Shown: positions 7,739-14,869 of the stretch, one piece after another
Layout: each line of letters opens with the position of its first letter
Position numbering within the stretch: position 1 is the first letter of the stretch
Translations under genes and position numbers: made by a program
The notes under the pieces: model-generated
What the model saw: the letters and a program-made list of their open reading frames with translations, nothing else
Told to the model about the DNA's origin: nothing
Databases searched by the model: none
NCBI GenBank assembly: GCA_033722135.1
Contig: JAWVZO010000015.1
Coordinates: forward strand, 1-24,499
DNA length: 24,499 nucleotides
Origin: QNFN01 sp033722135
GTDB taxonomy: Bacteria > Pseudomonadota > Gammaproteobacteria > QNFN01
Direction: 5' to 3'

Positions 7739-7765
7739 CTGGTGGAGAAGAAGAGACCCGCTGCG

Positions 7766-9055
7766 CTAGGCACCCCACGGAAAGGCGTTCCTGGGCGGCA
7801 GGCGGCCCCCGCCCTGGCCGAGTGCCTCGGCGATGCGCAGCCCCTCGTTCCACTTGGCCATCCTCTCGGAACGCGCGAACGAACCGACCTTGAGCTGTTT
7901 CGCCCCCCAGCCGACGGCGAGGTGGACGACGGTGACGTCCTCGCTCTCGCCAGAGCGTGCCGAGACGATCGACTCCCAGCCCACCCCTCGCGCCGCGTCG
8001 AGCGCCGCGCATGTCTCGCTCAACGTCCCCGCCTGGTTCGGCTTGATCAGCGCGGTATTGCCGCCACCGATCGCGGCGCATTCTCGGATGCGGCGCGCGC
8101 CGGTGCAGACCAGGTCGTCGGCCACCACCTCGACCCGGGGACCCGCCGCCTGCGTGAACCGGGCGAACGCCTCGGCGTCGTCCTCGCCGAGTGGATCCTC
8201 GACGGCGACGATCGGGTAGCGCGCGAGCCAGCCGAGCAGCATCTCGGCCAGCGCGTCGGCGTCGACCTCGCGACCGTCGCGCGCCAGGCGATAGCGGCCA
8301 TCACGGCCGAAATCGCTCGCCGCGACGTCCAGCGAGATCGCCACCTCCTCCCCGGGCCGATACCCCGCCCGCTCGATGGCGCGGACCAGGAAATCGAGCC
8401 CCTGCTCGTTGCTCCCGAACGCCGGCCAGTACCCGCCCTCGTCGGCGACACCCTGCAGGAGCCCCGCGTCGGCCATCGCCAGGCCGGCGGCGCGGTAGAC
8501 CTCGGCCGTCCAGTCGAGCGCCTGGGCGTAGTCGTCGGCACCGACGGCGATCACCATGAAATCCTGCACGTCCACGCGCCGCCCGGCGTGCGCGCCGCCC
8601 CCGAAGATCTGGATCTCGGGCAGCGGGAGGCAGGATTGCGTCTCATCGCCGGCGAGATACCGCCACAGCGGCACGCCGCGCGCCGCGGCCGCGGCGTGGG
8701 CCACCGCCATCGAGGTCGCCACGAGCGCGTTGCCGCCGAGCCGCTCCCGGTTCGGCGTGCCGTCGAGGGCGACCAGCGCCGCGTCGACGCCCGCCTGGTC
8801 CCCGGCGGAACGTCCGCGCAGGTGGTCCGCGATCTCGCCGTCGACCGCGCGCAGCGCGCAGCGCACGTCGTGGCCGCCGAACGCGGTTCCCCCGTCGCGG
8901 CGGTCGACGGCCTCGGCACGGCCGGTCGAGGCACCGGCCGGGGCGATGGCCCGTCCCAGTGTGCCGTCCTCGAGCCGCACCTCGACCTCGACGGTCGGCC
9001 GCCCGCGCGAGTCCCAGACGCGCCGTCCGTGCACGGCGAGGATAGTGTCGTTCAT
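7766..9055 (-). CDS. Enolase superfamily protein with altered active site (phosphopyruvate hydratase paralogue)
   Basis: The 429-residue protein aligns with enolase over its whole length. Canonical enolase interconverts 2-phosphoglycerate and phosphoenolpyruvate. Retained here: the GASTG loop (41-45), H156 in GGGAHAG, E206 in ADEGG, metal ligands D243 (LDVAAS), E286 (VEDP) and D313 (ADDL), catalytic base K338 (IKPNQAGT) and K389. Changed: the Glu of the QEFM motif is D165 (VQDFM), and the His of the SHRSGE motif is A366 (VSARSGE). Both positions sit in the active site of known enolases. The ATG at 9055 overlaps the stop of the upstream kinase gene (ATGA), so the two are translationally coupled. 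Metal-assisted proton abstraction should survive, but substrate or reaction probably differs. A canonical eno is expected elsewhere in the genome. Confidence 0.93.
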   Translation of the reverse strand: MNDTILAVHGRRVWDSRGRPTVEVEVRLEDGTLGRAIAPAGASTGRAEAVDRRDGGTAFGGHDVRCALRAVDGEIADHLRGRSAGDQAGVDAALVALDGTPNRERLGGNALVATSMAVAHAAAAARGVPLWRYLAGDETQSCLPLPEIQIFGGGAHAGRRVDVQDFMVIAVGADDYAQALDWTAEVYRAAGLAMADAGLLQGVADEGGYWPAFGSNEQGLDFLVRAIERAGYRPGEEVAISLDVAASDFGRDGRYRLARDGREVDADALAEMLLGWLARYPIVAVEDPLGEDDAEAFARFTQAAGPRVEVVADDLVCTGARRIRECAAIGGGNTALIKPNQAGTLSETCAALDAARGVGWESIVSARSGESEDVTVVHLAVGWGAKQLKVGSFARSERMAKWNEGLRIAEALGQGGGRLPPRNAFPWGA

Positions 9056-10071
9056 GTTTCGCGCGCCTCCCGCCACGCCGCGAGCACGTCATCGAGCCGC
9101 GACGGCGGCGCGAACAGCAGTCCCCTCGCGCAGCGGCGCACCCGGTCCCGGTCCGCCTCGCGGGTCAGGTACTCCACCGGCGACTTGCCGTCGACCCGGG
9201 CCAGGAGGAGCCCCGGCAACAGGCTCGCGGCGCGCCCCTCCAGCCGGTCGACGGGCTCCCAGCGCACCCCGGCGAGGTAGGCGCGGGCGAGCGCCTCGAA
9301 GGCGGCGTCGAAGCCGGCCCGCGCCGCCGGGTTCCACAGCGATTTCAGCAGCAGGTGGTTGAGGCAGAACGCGAGGTCGAAGGCGGGGTCGCCGATGCAG
9401 GCGCACTCGGCGTCGAGGAACACGGGACCGCCGGGCCCGACGAGGATGTTCTTCGGGCTGACGTCGCCGTGGATCATCGCCCGCCGCGTCGCCGCGGTCC
9501 GCTCGCTCAGGCCGAACAGCACGTCGCGCAGGTCGGGGTGCCGCGCCGCCGTCGCCTCGAGGTAGGGCTCGAGGCGGATGGCGTGGAAGATGTCGTTCGG
9601 CGGAAAGCGTCCGGCGACCTCCGGGTCGTCGGCGGTGGCGGCGTGGATCGTCGCCAGCAGGCGCCCCACCTCGGCAGCGAACCCGGCGTCGGCCCGGCCG
9701 TCCCGCAGTTCGTCCTTCCACAGCACGTGGCTGCCGGGGTCGAGGTAGTCCATGACGAAGAGCATGGCGTCCGGATCGTGGTGGCGGACACGCGGCGTGG
9801 CGCCCGGCGCGACGGCGCCGGCGATCTCGTACCAGGCCACCTCGTAACGGTTGCGCTCGACGGGGGCGAGCCATTCGGCGGCGACCTTCAGCCTCGGCAG
9901 CGCCCGCTTGACGCAGAACTCGTCGCGCCCGGAGCGCACGTGCCAGATGTCCGAGGAAACCCCGCCGCGCAGCGGGTTCCAGGAGGCGTCGCCGGGCGCC
10001 ACCAGCAGGCCGGCCAGCGCCTCGCGGAGGCGTGCATCGGGTCGATCAGGCGTCACGGGCGAGGCTTGCAT
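9052..10071 (-). CDS. APH/choline-kinase fold phosphotransferase
   Basis: This 339-residue ATP-dependent small-molecule kinase has the aminoglycoside phosphotransferase fold. Visible are the nucleotide lysine K55 (FCVKRA), the catalytic loop MIHGDVSPKNIL with H201, D203 and N208, and the metal motif VFLDAECACIGDPAFDLA with D220 and E222. The hinge-like LFVMDYLDPG lies near 105-114. The family includes aminoglycoside, choline, homoserine and 5-methylthioribose kinases, so the fold does not give the substrate. The coupled enolase-like gene (4-bp ATGA overlap) argues for a metabolic substrate, perhaps a hydroxy acid whose phosphate the enolase paralogue handles, rather than drug resistance. The ATG at 10071 is preferred to a TTG at 10110, which lacks a ribosome binding site. 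Confidence 0.92.
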   Translation of the reverse strand: MQASPVTPDRPDARLREALAGLLVAPGDASWNPLRGGVSSDIWHVRSGRDEFCVKRALPRLKVAAEWLAPVERNRYEVAWYEIAGAVAPGATPRVRHHDPDAMLFVMDYLDPGSHVLWKDELRDGRADAGFAAEVGRLLATIHAATADDPEVAGRFPPNDIFHAIRLEPYLEATAARHPDLRDVLFGLSERTAATRRAMIHGDVSPKNILVGPGGPVFLDAECACIGDPAFDLAFCLNHLLLKSLWNPAARAGFDAAFEALARAYLAGVRWEPVDRLEGRAASLLPGLLLARVDGKSPVEYLTREADRDRVRRCARGLLFAPPSRLDDVLAAWREARET

Positions 10072-10128
10072 TCGGGACCCCGGCGGAAAACGGTGCCACC
10101 ATGGTAGCAATGCCGCCGTCGTGTGCGC

Positions 10129-10157
10129 TTTACGCCCGGGCCGCGGCGGTCTATCGT
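10129..10157 (+). promoter_or_regulatory. Possible promoter for the DUF502 gene
   Basis: TTTACG (10129-10134) and TATCGT (10152-10157) are 17 bases apart, each matching four of six consensus positions, in the divergent gap between the kinase and DUF502 genes. This is weak support. Confidence 0.3.
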
Positions 10158-10189
10158 CGCCGCGGCGACGTCACCGGGGGAGCACGACG

Positions 10190-10882
10190 ATGAGCGACGG
10201 CAAACGCGGCGGCCTGGGCTTCCGCCGCAACTTCGTGACCGGGCTGCTGACCGTGGTCCCGCTGCTGATCACCTGGTGGCTGTTCGACTTCCTGTTCCGC
10301 CAGCTCTCGCGCTTCGGCCAGCCGGTCGTGCGGGCCATTCAGAAGGACCTGGGGGACGACTCGTTCCTGCTTTCCGAGTTGTTTCTCCAACCCTGGTTCG
10401 ACGATCTGCTCGCCGTCCTGATCGTGCTGCTGTTCATCTACCTCCTCGGCTGGGTGGCGAACCGGGTCCTGGGTCGCCAGATCCTCCAGGCCTTCGAGTC
10501 GTTGCTCGGCCGGCTTCCTCTGGTCCAGTCGGTCTACGGCGCGGTGAAGAAGCTCGTGAGCGTGCTGCAGACCAAGCCGGACAACGTCGAGCGCGTGGTG
10601 CTGATCAGTTTCCCTACCGAGCGGATGCGCACCGTCGGCCTGGTGACGCGCACGCTGACCGAGGCCGGGACCGGCCGCCAGCTCGCGGCGGTCTACGTAC
10701 CGACCACGCCGAATCCCACCAGCGGCTATCTCGAGGTGGTGCCGGTCGACGAGCTGGTCTCGACCGACTGGACGATGGACGAGGCGATGAACTTCATCAT
10801 CTCCGGCGGCGCCATCGCCCCGGACGAGATTCCCTTCTCAAGGGAGGAGCGCGCCGAGGCGCCCGCGCAGCCGCCCGAGTGA
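10190..10882 (+). CDS. DUF502 family inner-membrane protein
   Basis: The 230-residue protein has two membrane helices, about 15-38 (FVTGLLTVVPLLITWWLFDFLF) and 70-92 (LLAVLIVLLFIYLLGWVAN). The family core follows: LPLVQSVYGAVKKLVSVLQ, VVLISFPTERMRTVGLVT, VYVPTTPNPTSGYLEVVP and DWTMDEAMNFIISGG. These blocks identify DUF502, a conserved bacterial and plant membrane family without an agreed biochemical role. A GGGGGAG ribosome binding site precedes the ATG. The last 20 residues are acidic and proline-rich. Pyruvate kinase lies 99 bp downstream on the same strand, with a stem-loop between them. Family identity is firm; function is unknown. Confidence 0.93.
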   Translation: MSDGKRGGLGFRRNFVTGLLTVVPLLITWWLFDFLFRQLSRFGQPVVRAIQKDLGDDSFLLSELFLQPWFDDLLAVLIVLLFIYLLGWVANRVLGRQILQAFESLLGRLPLVQSVYGAVKKLVSVLQTKPDNVERVVLISFPTERMRTVGLVTRTLTEAGTGRQLAAVYVPTTPNPTSGYLEVVPVDELVSTDWTMDEAMNFIISGGAIAPDEIPFSREERAEAPAQPPE

Positions 10883-10906
10883 TTCCCGTCCGCCGGGTCG
10901 GCGCGG

Positions 10907-10936
10907 GCCGATGCCGCGCTGCACCACGGCATCGGC
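10907..10936. repeat. Perfect 10-bp inverted repeat between DUF502 and pyk
   Basis: GCCGATGCCG (10907-10916) and CGGCATCGGC (10927-10936) form a perfect stem with a 10-base loop. TATGCT follows immediately, rather than a T tract, so this may be an operator or leader structure for pyk or a weak terminator. The inverted repeat itself is certain; its role is not. Confidence 0.5.
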
Positions 10937-10981
10937 TATGCTTCGCCGGAATCGTCACGGCCCTTCCCGCCGAGGTCACCC

Positions 10982-12439
10982 ATGCCCAGCCGCCCCACGA
11001 TCCGGAGAACCAAGATCGTCGCCACCATCGGTCCCGCGTGCGACGACCTCGCCACGCTGAAAGCGATGATCGACGCAGGGATGAACGTCGCGCGGCTCAA
11101 TTTCTCCCACGGCGACGTCGATCAGCACGCCCGACGACTGGAGCGCGTCCGCGAGGCGGCCAAGGCCCGCGATGCGTTCGTCGCGACCATGATCGACACG
11201 CGCGGCGTCGAGGTGCGGACCGGGCAGCTGGCCGAGTCGTCCGTGAAGCTCGAGTCGGGGCAGCCGTTCCGGCTCTACGCCGACGGCCGCGAGGGCGACG
11301 CCGGGGGGGTCGGGGTCACCTACGCGCGTCTCGCCCACGAGGTGCGGCCGGGTGAATGCGTGCTGATCGACGATGGAGCGCTCGAACTCCGCGCCGAGTC
11401 GCGCGACGGCGACGATCTCGTCTGCCGGGTGGTGGTCGGCGGCACCCTCCATCCGCGCAAGAGCATCAATCTTCCCGACTCCACCATCAGCCTGGGTTTC
11501 GACGACCCCGTGGTCCATCGCAACACCGTCGAGGAGATCGAGTTCGCGGTCGCCCACGAGGTCGACTACATCGCGGCGTCGTTCATCCAGTCGGCCGGGG
11601 ACGTCCAGTCGATCCGCCGCATCCAGCGTGACCACGACGCGAAGATCCCGATCATCGCCAAGATCGAGAGCCGCCGCGGCGTCGACAACCTCGAGACGAT
11701 CGTCACCGCGGCCAACGGCACGATGGTGGCCCGGGGCGACCTCGGCGTGGAACTGCCGCTGGCCGAGGTGCCCGGCACCCAGAAGCGGATCATCCGCACC
11801 ACCGTCTACAACGGCAAACCGGTGATCACCGCGACGCAGATGCTCGACTCGATGGAGCGTAACCCGAAGCCGACCCGTGCCGAGGCGAGCGACGTCGCGA
11901 ACGCCATCCTCGACGGCACCTCGGCGGCGATGCTCTCCGGCGAGACGGCGATGGGACGCTACCCGGTCGAGGCGGTCGCGACCATGGCCGCCCTGGCGCT
12001 CAAGGCCGAGTCCTACCTCGGCGAGTACGGCCACCTGCAGAAGAGCCGGCCGAACCCGGCCAACGTGATCACCGAGGCGGTCGGCCAGGCCGCGGTGCAG
12101 ATGGCCGCCCACCTCGGCGCGCGGGCGATCGTCAGCCTGACGACCACCGGCTTCACGTCGCGCCTGGTCTCCAAGCATCGGCCGGAGTGCCCGATCCTCG
12201 CGGTGACCGAGTCGCCGCTGGCCGCGCGCCGGCTGGCGATGAACTGGGGCATCATCCCTTACCTCTGCCCGCCCGAACTCGCCGACCACGACAAGATCGC
12301 CTACGCCATCGCCGAGGGGCGCGCCCGGGGCTTGCTCGCCGACGGCGACCTGCTCGTCGCCACCGCGGGCTACCACCAGCAACCGGGCACGACCGACCAG
12401 ATCCGGGTGATCACGCTGCAGCCCGGGGAGGCGTCCTGA
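10982..12439 (+). CDS. pyk: Pyruvate kinase, divergent
   Basis: The enzyme transfers phosphate from phosphoenolpyruvate to ADP in the last step of glycolysis. The 485-residue protein has all three domains: the barrel start RTKIVATIGPA (9-19), R38/N40/S42 in ARLNFSHG, D72 in IDTRGVEVRTG, K227/E229 in AKIES, D253 in ARGDLGVE, T285 in ATQMLDSM, MLSGETAMG (317-325), and a C-terminal domain with TTTGFTSRLVSKHRP. Core catalytic and cation ligands are kept. Unusual are DTRGVEVR where DTKGPEIR is typical, R232 where the family signature expects an acidic or small polar residue (KIESRRGV), and FDDPVVHRNT in place of the usual PALTEKD stretch. It is probably an active kinase but a distinct subfamily. 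The ATG at 10982 follows a GAGG site. Confidence 0.93.
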   Translation: MPSRPTIRRTKIVATIGPACDDLATLKAMIDAGMNVARLNFSHGDVDQHARRLERVREAAKARDAFVATMIDTRGVEVRTGQLAESSVKLESGQPFRLYADGREGDAGGVGVTYARLAHEVRPGECVLIDDGALELRAESRDGDDLVCRVVVGGTLHPRKSINLPDSTISLGFDDPVVHRNTVEEIEFAVAHEVDYIAASFIQSAGDVQSIRRIQRDHDAKIPIIAKIESRRGVDNLETIVTAANGTMVARGDLGVELPLAEVPGTQKRIIRTTVYNGKPVITATQMLDSMERNPKPTRAEASDVANAILDGTSAAMLSGETAMGRYPVEAVATMAALALKAESYLGEYGHLQKSRPNPANVITEAVGQAAVQMAAHLGARAIVSLTTTGFTSRLVSKHRPECPILAVTESPLAARRLAMNWGIIPYLCPPELADHDKIAYAIAEGRARGLLADGDLLVATAGYHQQPGTTDQIRVITLQPGEAS

Positions 12440-12491
12440 ACGGCACATCGCGATCCGAAACCGGAAAGTGTGAATCAGTTACCGGCCATCA

Positions 12492-12520
12492 TTGACAATT
12501 TGATAAAATTAATATATCTG
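12492..12520 (+). promoter_or_regulatory. Sigma70 promoter in an AT-rich island before the DUF2089 gene
   Basis: A consensus -35 TTGACA (12492-12497) is followed after 17 bases by TATCTG (12515-12520); an overlapping TATATC (12513-12518) is an alternative -10. The surrounding 70 bases (about 12468-12540) are almost all A and T, in sharp contrast to the rest of the window. Such islands attract nucleoid proteins such as H-NS or MvaT. It would drive the DUF2089-LemA-TPM cassette. Confidence 0.6.
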
Positions 12521-12566
12521 ATTTTTATATTATTCGATTCCTCCGCCATCGACGTTCGATAACCGC

Positions 12567-12923
12567 ATGCACGCCTGTCCGCAATGCCACGGTCCGCTGC
12601 GCCTCTCGGAGCTCGCCTGCGACGGTTGCGGCCTGGCGCTGCGCGCCCGCTTCACCCGGTCGCGGCTCGCCCGACTCGACCCCGGCGAGCAGCAGCTCGT
12701 CGAGGCCCTGCTCCTCGCCGGCGGCAACCTGAAGGCGCTCGAGCGCGAACTGGGCGTCTCGTACCCTACGGTCCGCAAACGGGTCGGCGAGGCGCGCGCG
12801 TCGCTGGAGCGCCTCCGCCGCGAGGACGAACGGGCCATCGCGGCGTGGCTCGACCAGGTCGAGCGCGGCGAGTTGCCGGCCGACGAGGCCGCGCGGATGA
12901 TCGGCGGACTGCACGGGTCCTGA
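12567..12923 (+). CDS. DUF2089 family zinc-ribbon/HTH protein
   Basis: The 118-residue protein begins with a zinc ribbon, C4-x2-C7 and C18-x2-C21. The DUF2089 pattern follows: ARLDPGEQQLVEALLLAGGNLKALERELGVSYPTVRKRVGEA (about 32-73), a helix-turn-helix like those of sigma-factor region 4 and Fis. The acidic C-terminal helix (DQVERGELPADEAARMIGGL) resembles the short SHOCT-like hairpins of anti-sigma or regulatory partners. It is probably a transcription regulator acting on its own cassette. The LemA gene starts 17 bp after the stop with its own GGAGGGG site, so the genes form an operon. The assignment comes from motif recognition. Confidence 0.88.
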   Translation: MHACPQCHGPLRLSELACDGCGLALRARFTRSRLARLDPGEQQLVEALLLAGGNLKALERELGVSYPTVRKRVGEARASLERLRREDERAIAAWLDQVERGELPADEAARMIGGLHGS

Positions 12924-12940
12924 AGCGCTTGGAGGGGACG

Positions 12941-13846
12941 ATGGACCATCGTGAACGGGTGCGGCGCATGGTCGCCGACGGGACCCTCGGCGAGGCCCAG
13001 GGCGAGCGCCTGCTCGCCAGCCTCGCGCAAGCGCCGCCCCGGTCCGGTGCGCCGAAGCGGCGCCGTCCCGGCTGGCCTCTGCTGCTGGTCGCGCTGGTGG
13101 CGCTAGGCGCGACACTGATGATGTTCAGCGGCAGCGGGCCGCCGGGACCGGAGACCGCCCAGGACGTCGCCTCCGCCCTCAACCAACCCGGGAGCACCGG
13201 AACGATGAACCGTACCGCAACCCAACTCGCCGGCCTGCTGCTGGTCCTGGTGGTGCCCTTCCTGATCCTCGCCTTCACCTACAACCGCCTCGTCGACCGC
13301 GAGGAGGCGGTCTTCTCGGCATGGTCCGACGTCGAGAGCAGCTACCAGCGTCGCGCGGACCTGATCCCGCGGCTGGTCGAGTCGGTGAGCCGCTACCTCC
13401 GCCACGAGGCGGAACAGGTCGAGGCGGTCACCGCGAGTCGCGCGCCGCTGCGCGCGGCGGTCGACGAATTGCTGACCCGCCAGCAGGCGAGTTCGGCGGC
13501 GCTTGCCGCGCTCGACGCCACGCCCGGCGAGGACCCGGCGGCTCTCGCCGCGCTCTCCGCCAGCGACGCCGGCCTGCGCGGCGCGCTGGACGATATCCGC
13601 GCCGTCGCCGAGGCCTATCCCGAGCTGCGCGCCTCCGACCAGTTCCTCGAACTGCAGGCCCAGCTCGAGGGAACGGAGAACCGCATCAACGTCGCGCGCC
13701 TGCGCTTCAACGAGGCCGCCGAGGCGTACAACGCGGCGATCCGCCGCCTGCCCGGCAGCCTCGTCGCCGGCTTCGGCAACTTCCAGCGCAAGGCCTACTT
13801 CCAGGCCGATGCCGGCAGCGATGAGGCGCAACCCCTGGGCCTCTAG
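12941..13846 (+). CDS. LemA family membrane protein with an extra N-terminal membrane module
   Basis: The 301-residue protein has two parts in one open frame. The first (1-88) has a SHOCT-like helical hairpin (RRMVADGTLGEAQGERLLASL, 7-27), a basic stretch, and a membrane helix (about 45-61). The second part (from M89) is a complete LemA protein: membrane helix LAGLLLVLVVPFLILAFTYN, then NRLVDREEAVFSAWSDVESSYQRRADLIPRLVESV, ELRASDQFLELQAQLEGTENRINVARLRFNEAAEAYN and PGSLVAGFGNFQRKAYF. LemA proteins are typically single-helix membrane proteins of long coiled helices, often genetically linked to TPM proteins, as here. The ATG at 12941 has a strong GGAGGGG site; an ATG at 13205 would give a normal-length LemA alone. 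The 3' end overlaps the TPM gene by 26 bp. Confidence 0.9.
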   Translation: MDHRERVRRMVADGTLGEAQGERLLASLAQAPPRSGAPKRRRPGWPLLLVALVALGATLMMFSGSGPPGPETAQDVASALNQPGSTGTMNRTATQLAGLLLVLVVPFLILAFTYNRLVDREEAVFSAWSDVESSYQRRADLIPRLVESVSRYLRHEAEQVEAVTASRAPLRAAVDELLTRQQASSAALAALDATPGEDPAALAALSASDAGLRGALDDIRAVAEAYPELRASDQFLELQAQLEGTENRINVARLRFNEAAEAYNAAIRRLPGSLVAGFGNFQRKAYFQADAGSDEAQPLGL

Positions 13847-14834
13847 CCTGCTCGGGCTGTGGCTCGCCCTGACGGCGGGCTGCGGCGGCCCGCCGGCCGG
13901 CCACGTCGACGACCGTGCCGGCCTGCTCGACCACGCCGGGCGCGCACGCCTGGAGACCTTCCACGGGCTGCTGCTCGCCGATCACGACATCGACTACCAG
14001 CTGGTCACGGTCCGCGACGCCGGCGCCATCGAGCGGTTCGCACTCGACGCGTTCGAGGCGCGTGCCACCGGGCAGCGCAGCACGACGGGCCGCGGCCTGC
14101 TGCTGGTCGTCGACCCGGTCCGTGACCGCGTCCGGCTCGAGGTTTCCGCCGCGCTCGAGGGCATCTACGTCGACGCCTTCGTCGCCTACCTCGAACAGCG
14201 CCAGATGGTGCCCTACTTCCGCCGCGGGCGCCTCGTCGACGGCATCCTCGCGGCCACCGAGATGATCGTCACCCGCGCGCAGAACGCCGCGCGCGACGCC
14301 GGCTTCGACGGCGAGGCGTGGACGGCGTTCGCGACCGGTGCGGGCGCCACCGCGCGGGCGCGGATCGACGCGGGAGACGACGGCGACTGGCGCCGGGGCC
14401 CCGCCGACGTGGCGGTCGACGGCGACGGCCCGGCGGCCGTCGTCCGCGCCTATCTCGAGGCCATGGACGCGCGCAACGGCAATCCGGACCTGCCGATCTA
14501 CAGCGCCGAGACGCGGGCGATGCTCGCCGGCTGGGTCGTCACCCCGGCGCAGATGGACAACGTCGTCTCCGCCTACGCGCGCTGCCACGCCGAGGCGCCG
14601 CGGATCGACGGCCGGTACGCGGTGGTCCGCTACCCGCCCGGGGAGCGCGCCTGCGCCCCATGGTTCCTGGTGCGCGAGGAGGGACGCTGGCGCCTCGACC
14701 TGACGATGTTGCAGGAGGCCATCCGTTTCGGTCGCGGCAACGCCTGGCGCTTCGCCGCAGGCGTAACCCCGCCCTACGGCTTCGCCTTCGAGGACTGGCG
14801 CTTCGACCGCCACGGTTTCCCGCGCGCGGACTGA
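13821..14834 (+). CDS. TPM-domain (YgcG-like) putative lipoprotein
   Basis: The 337-residue protein starts with a signal sequence ending in LALTAGC (C21), a plausible but not perfect lipobox. A TPM domain (about 28-150) follows, with HVDDRAGLLD, GRGLLLVVDP and VRLEVSAALEGIYVDAFV, a pattern known from plant Psb32/TLP18.3 and bacterial YgcG/BA42 proteins. The C-terminal half (about 205-335) lacks the membrane helix and Gly-rich tail common in the family. Instead it has an alpha/beta region (AAVVRAYLEAMDARNG ... PWFLVREEGRWRLDLTM) that reads like an NTF2-like domain; this is inference. The start overlaps lemA by 26 bp, showing tight coupling. LemA and TPM proteins probably form an envelope complex, with this part anchored in the periplasm. 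Confidence 0.87.
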   Translation: MRRNPWASSLLGLWLALTAGCGGPPAGHVDDRAGLLDHAGRARLETFHGLLLADHDIDYQLVTVRDAGAIERFALDAFEARATGQRSTTGRGLLLVVDPVRDRVRLEVSAALEGIYVDAFVAYLEQRQMVPYFRRGRLVDGILAATEMIVTRAQNAARDAGFDGEAWTAFATGAGATARARIDAGDDGDWRRGPADVAVDGDGPAAVVRAYLEAMDARNGNPDLPIYSAETRAMLAGWVVTPAQMDNVVSAYARCHAEAPRIDGRYAVVRYPPGERACAPWFLVREEGRWRLDLTMLQEAIRFGRGNAWRFAAGVTPPYGFAFEDWRFDRHGFPRAD

Positions 14835-14869
14835 CGCCGGGCGCGCGGCGCGGGGCCGCGCCGGCGTGC

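Noticed and set aside
9076..9076. Upstream start for the enolase-like protein (7 extra residues)
   Set aside because: The ATG at 9055 gives the normal enolase N-terminus and the typical ATGA coupling.
7742..9280. A 512-codon plus-strand open frame opposite the enolase and kinase genes
   Set aside because: It is the complement of the enolase-like protein with no domain features.
1469..12480. A shared 10-mer TGTGAATCAG near 1296 and 12470 as a common regulator site
   Set aside because: A single 10-base match in 24 kb is expected by chance, and it has no dyad symmetry.
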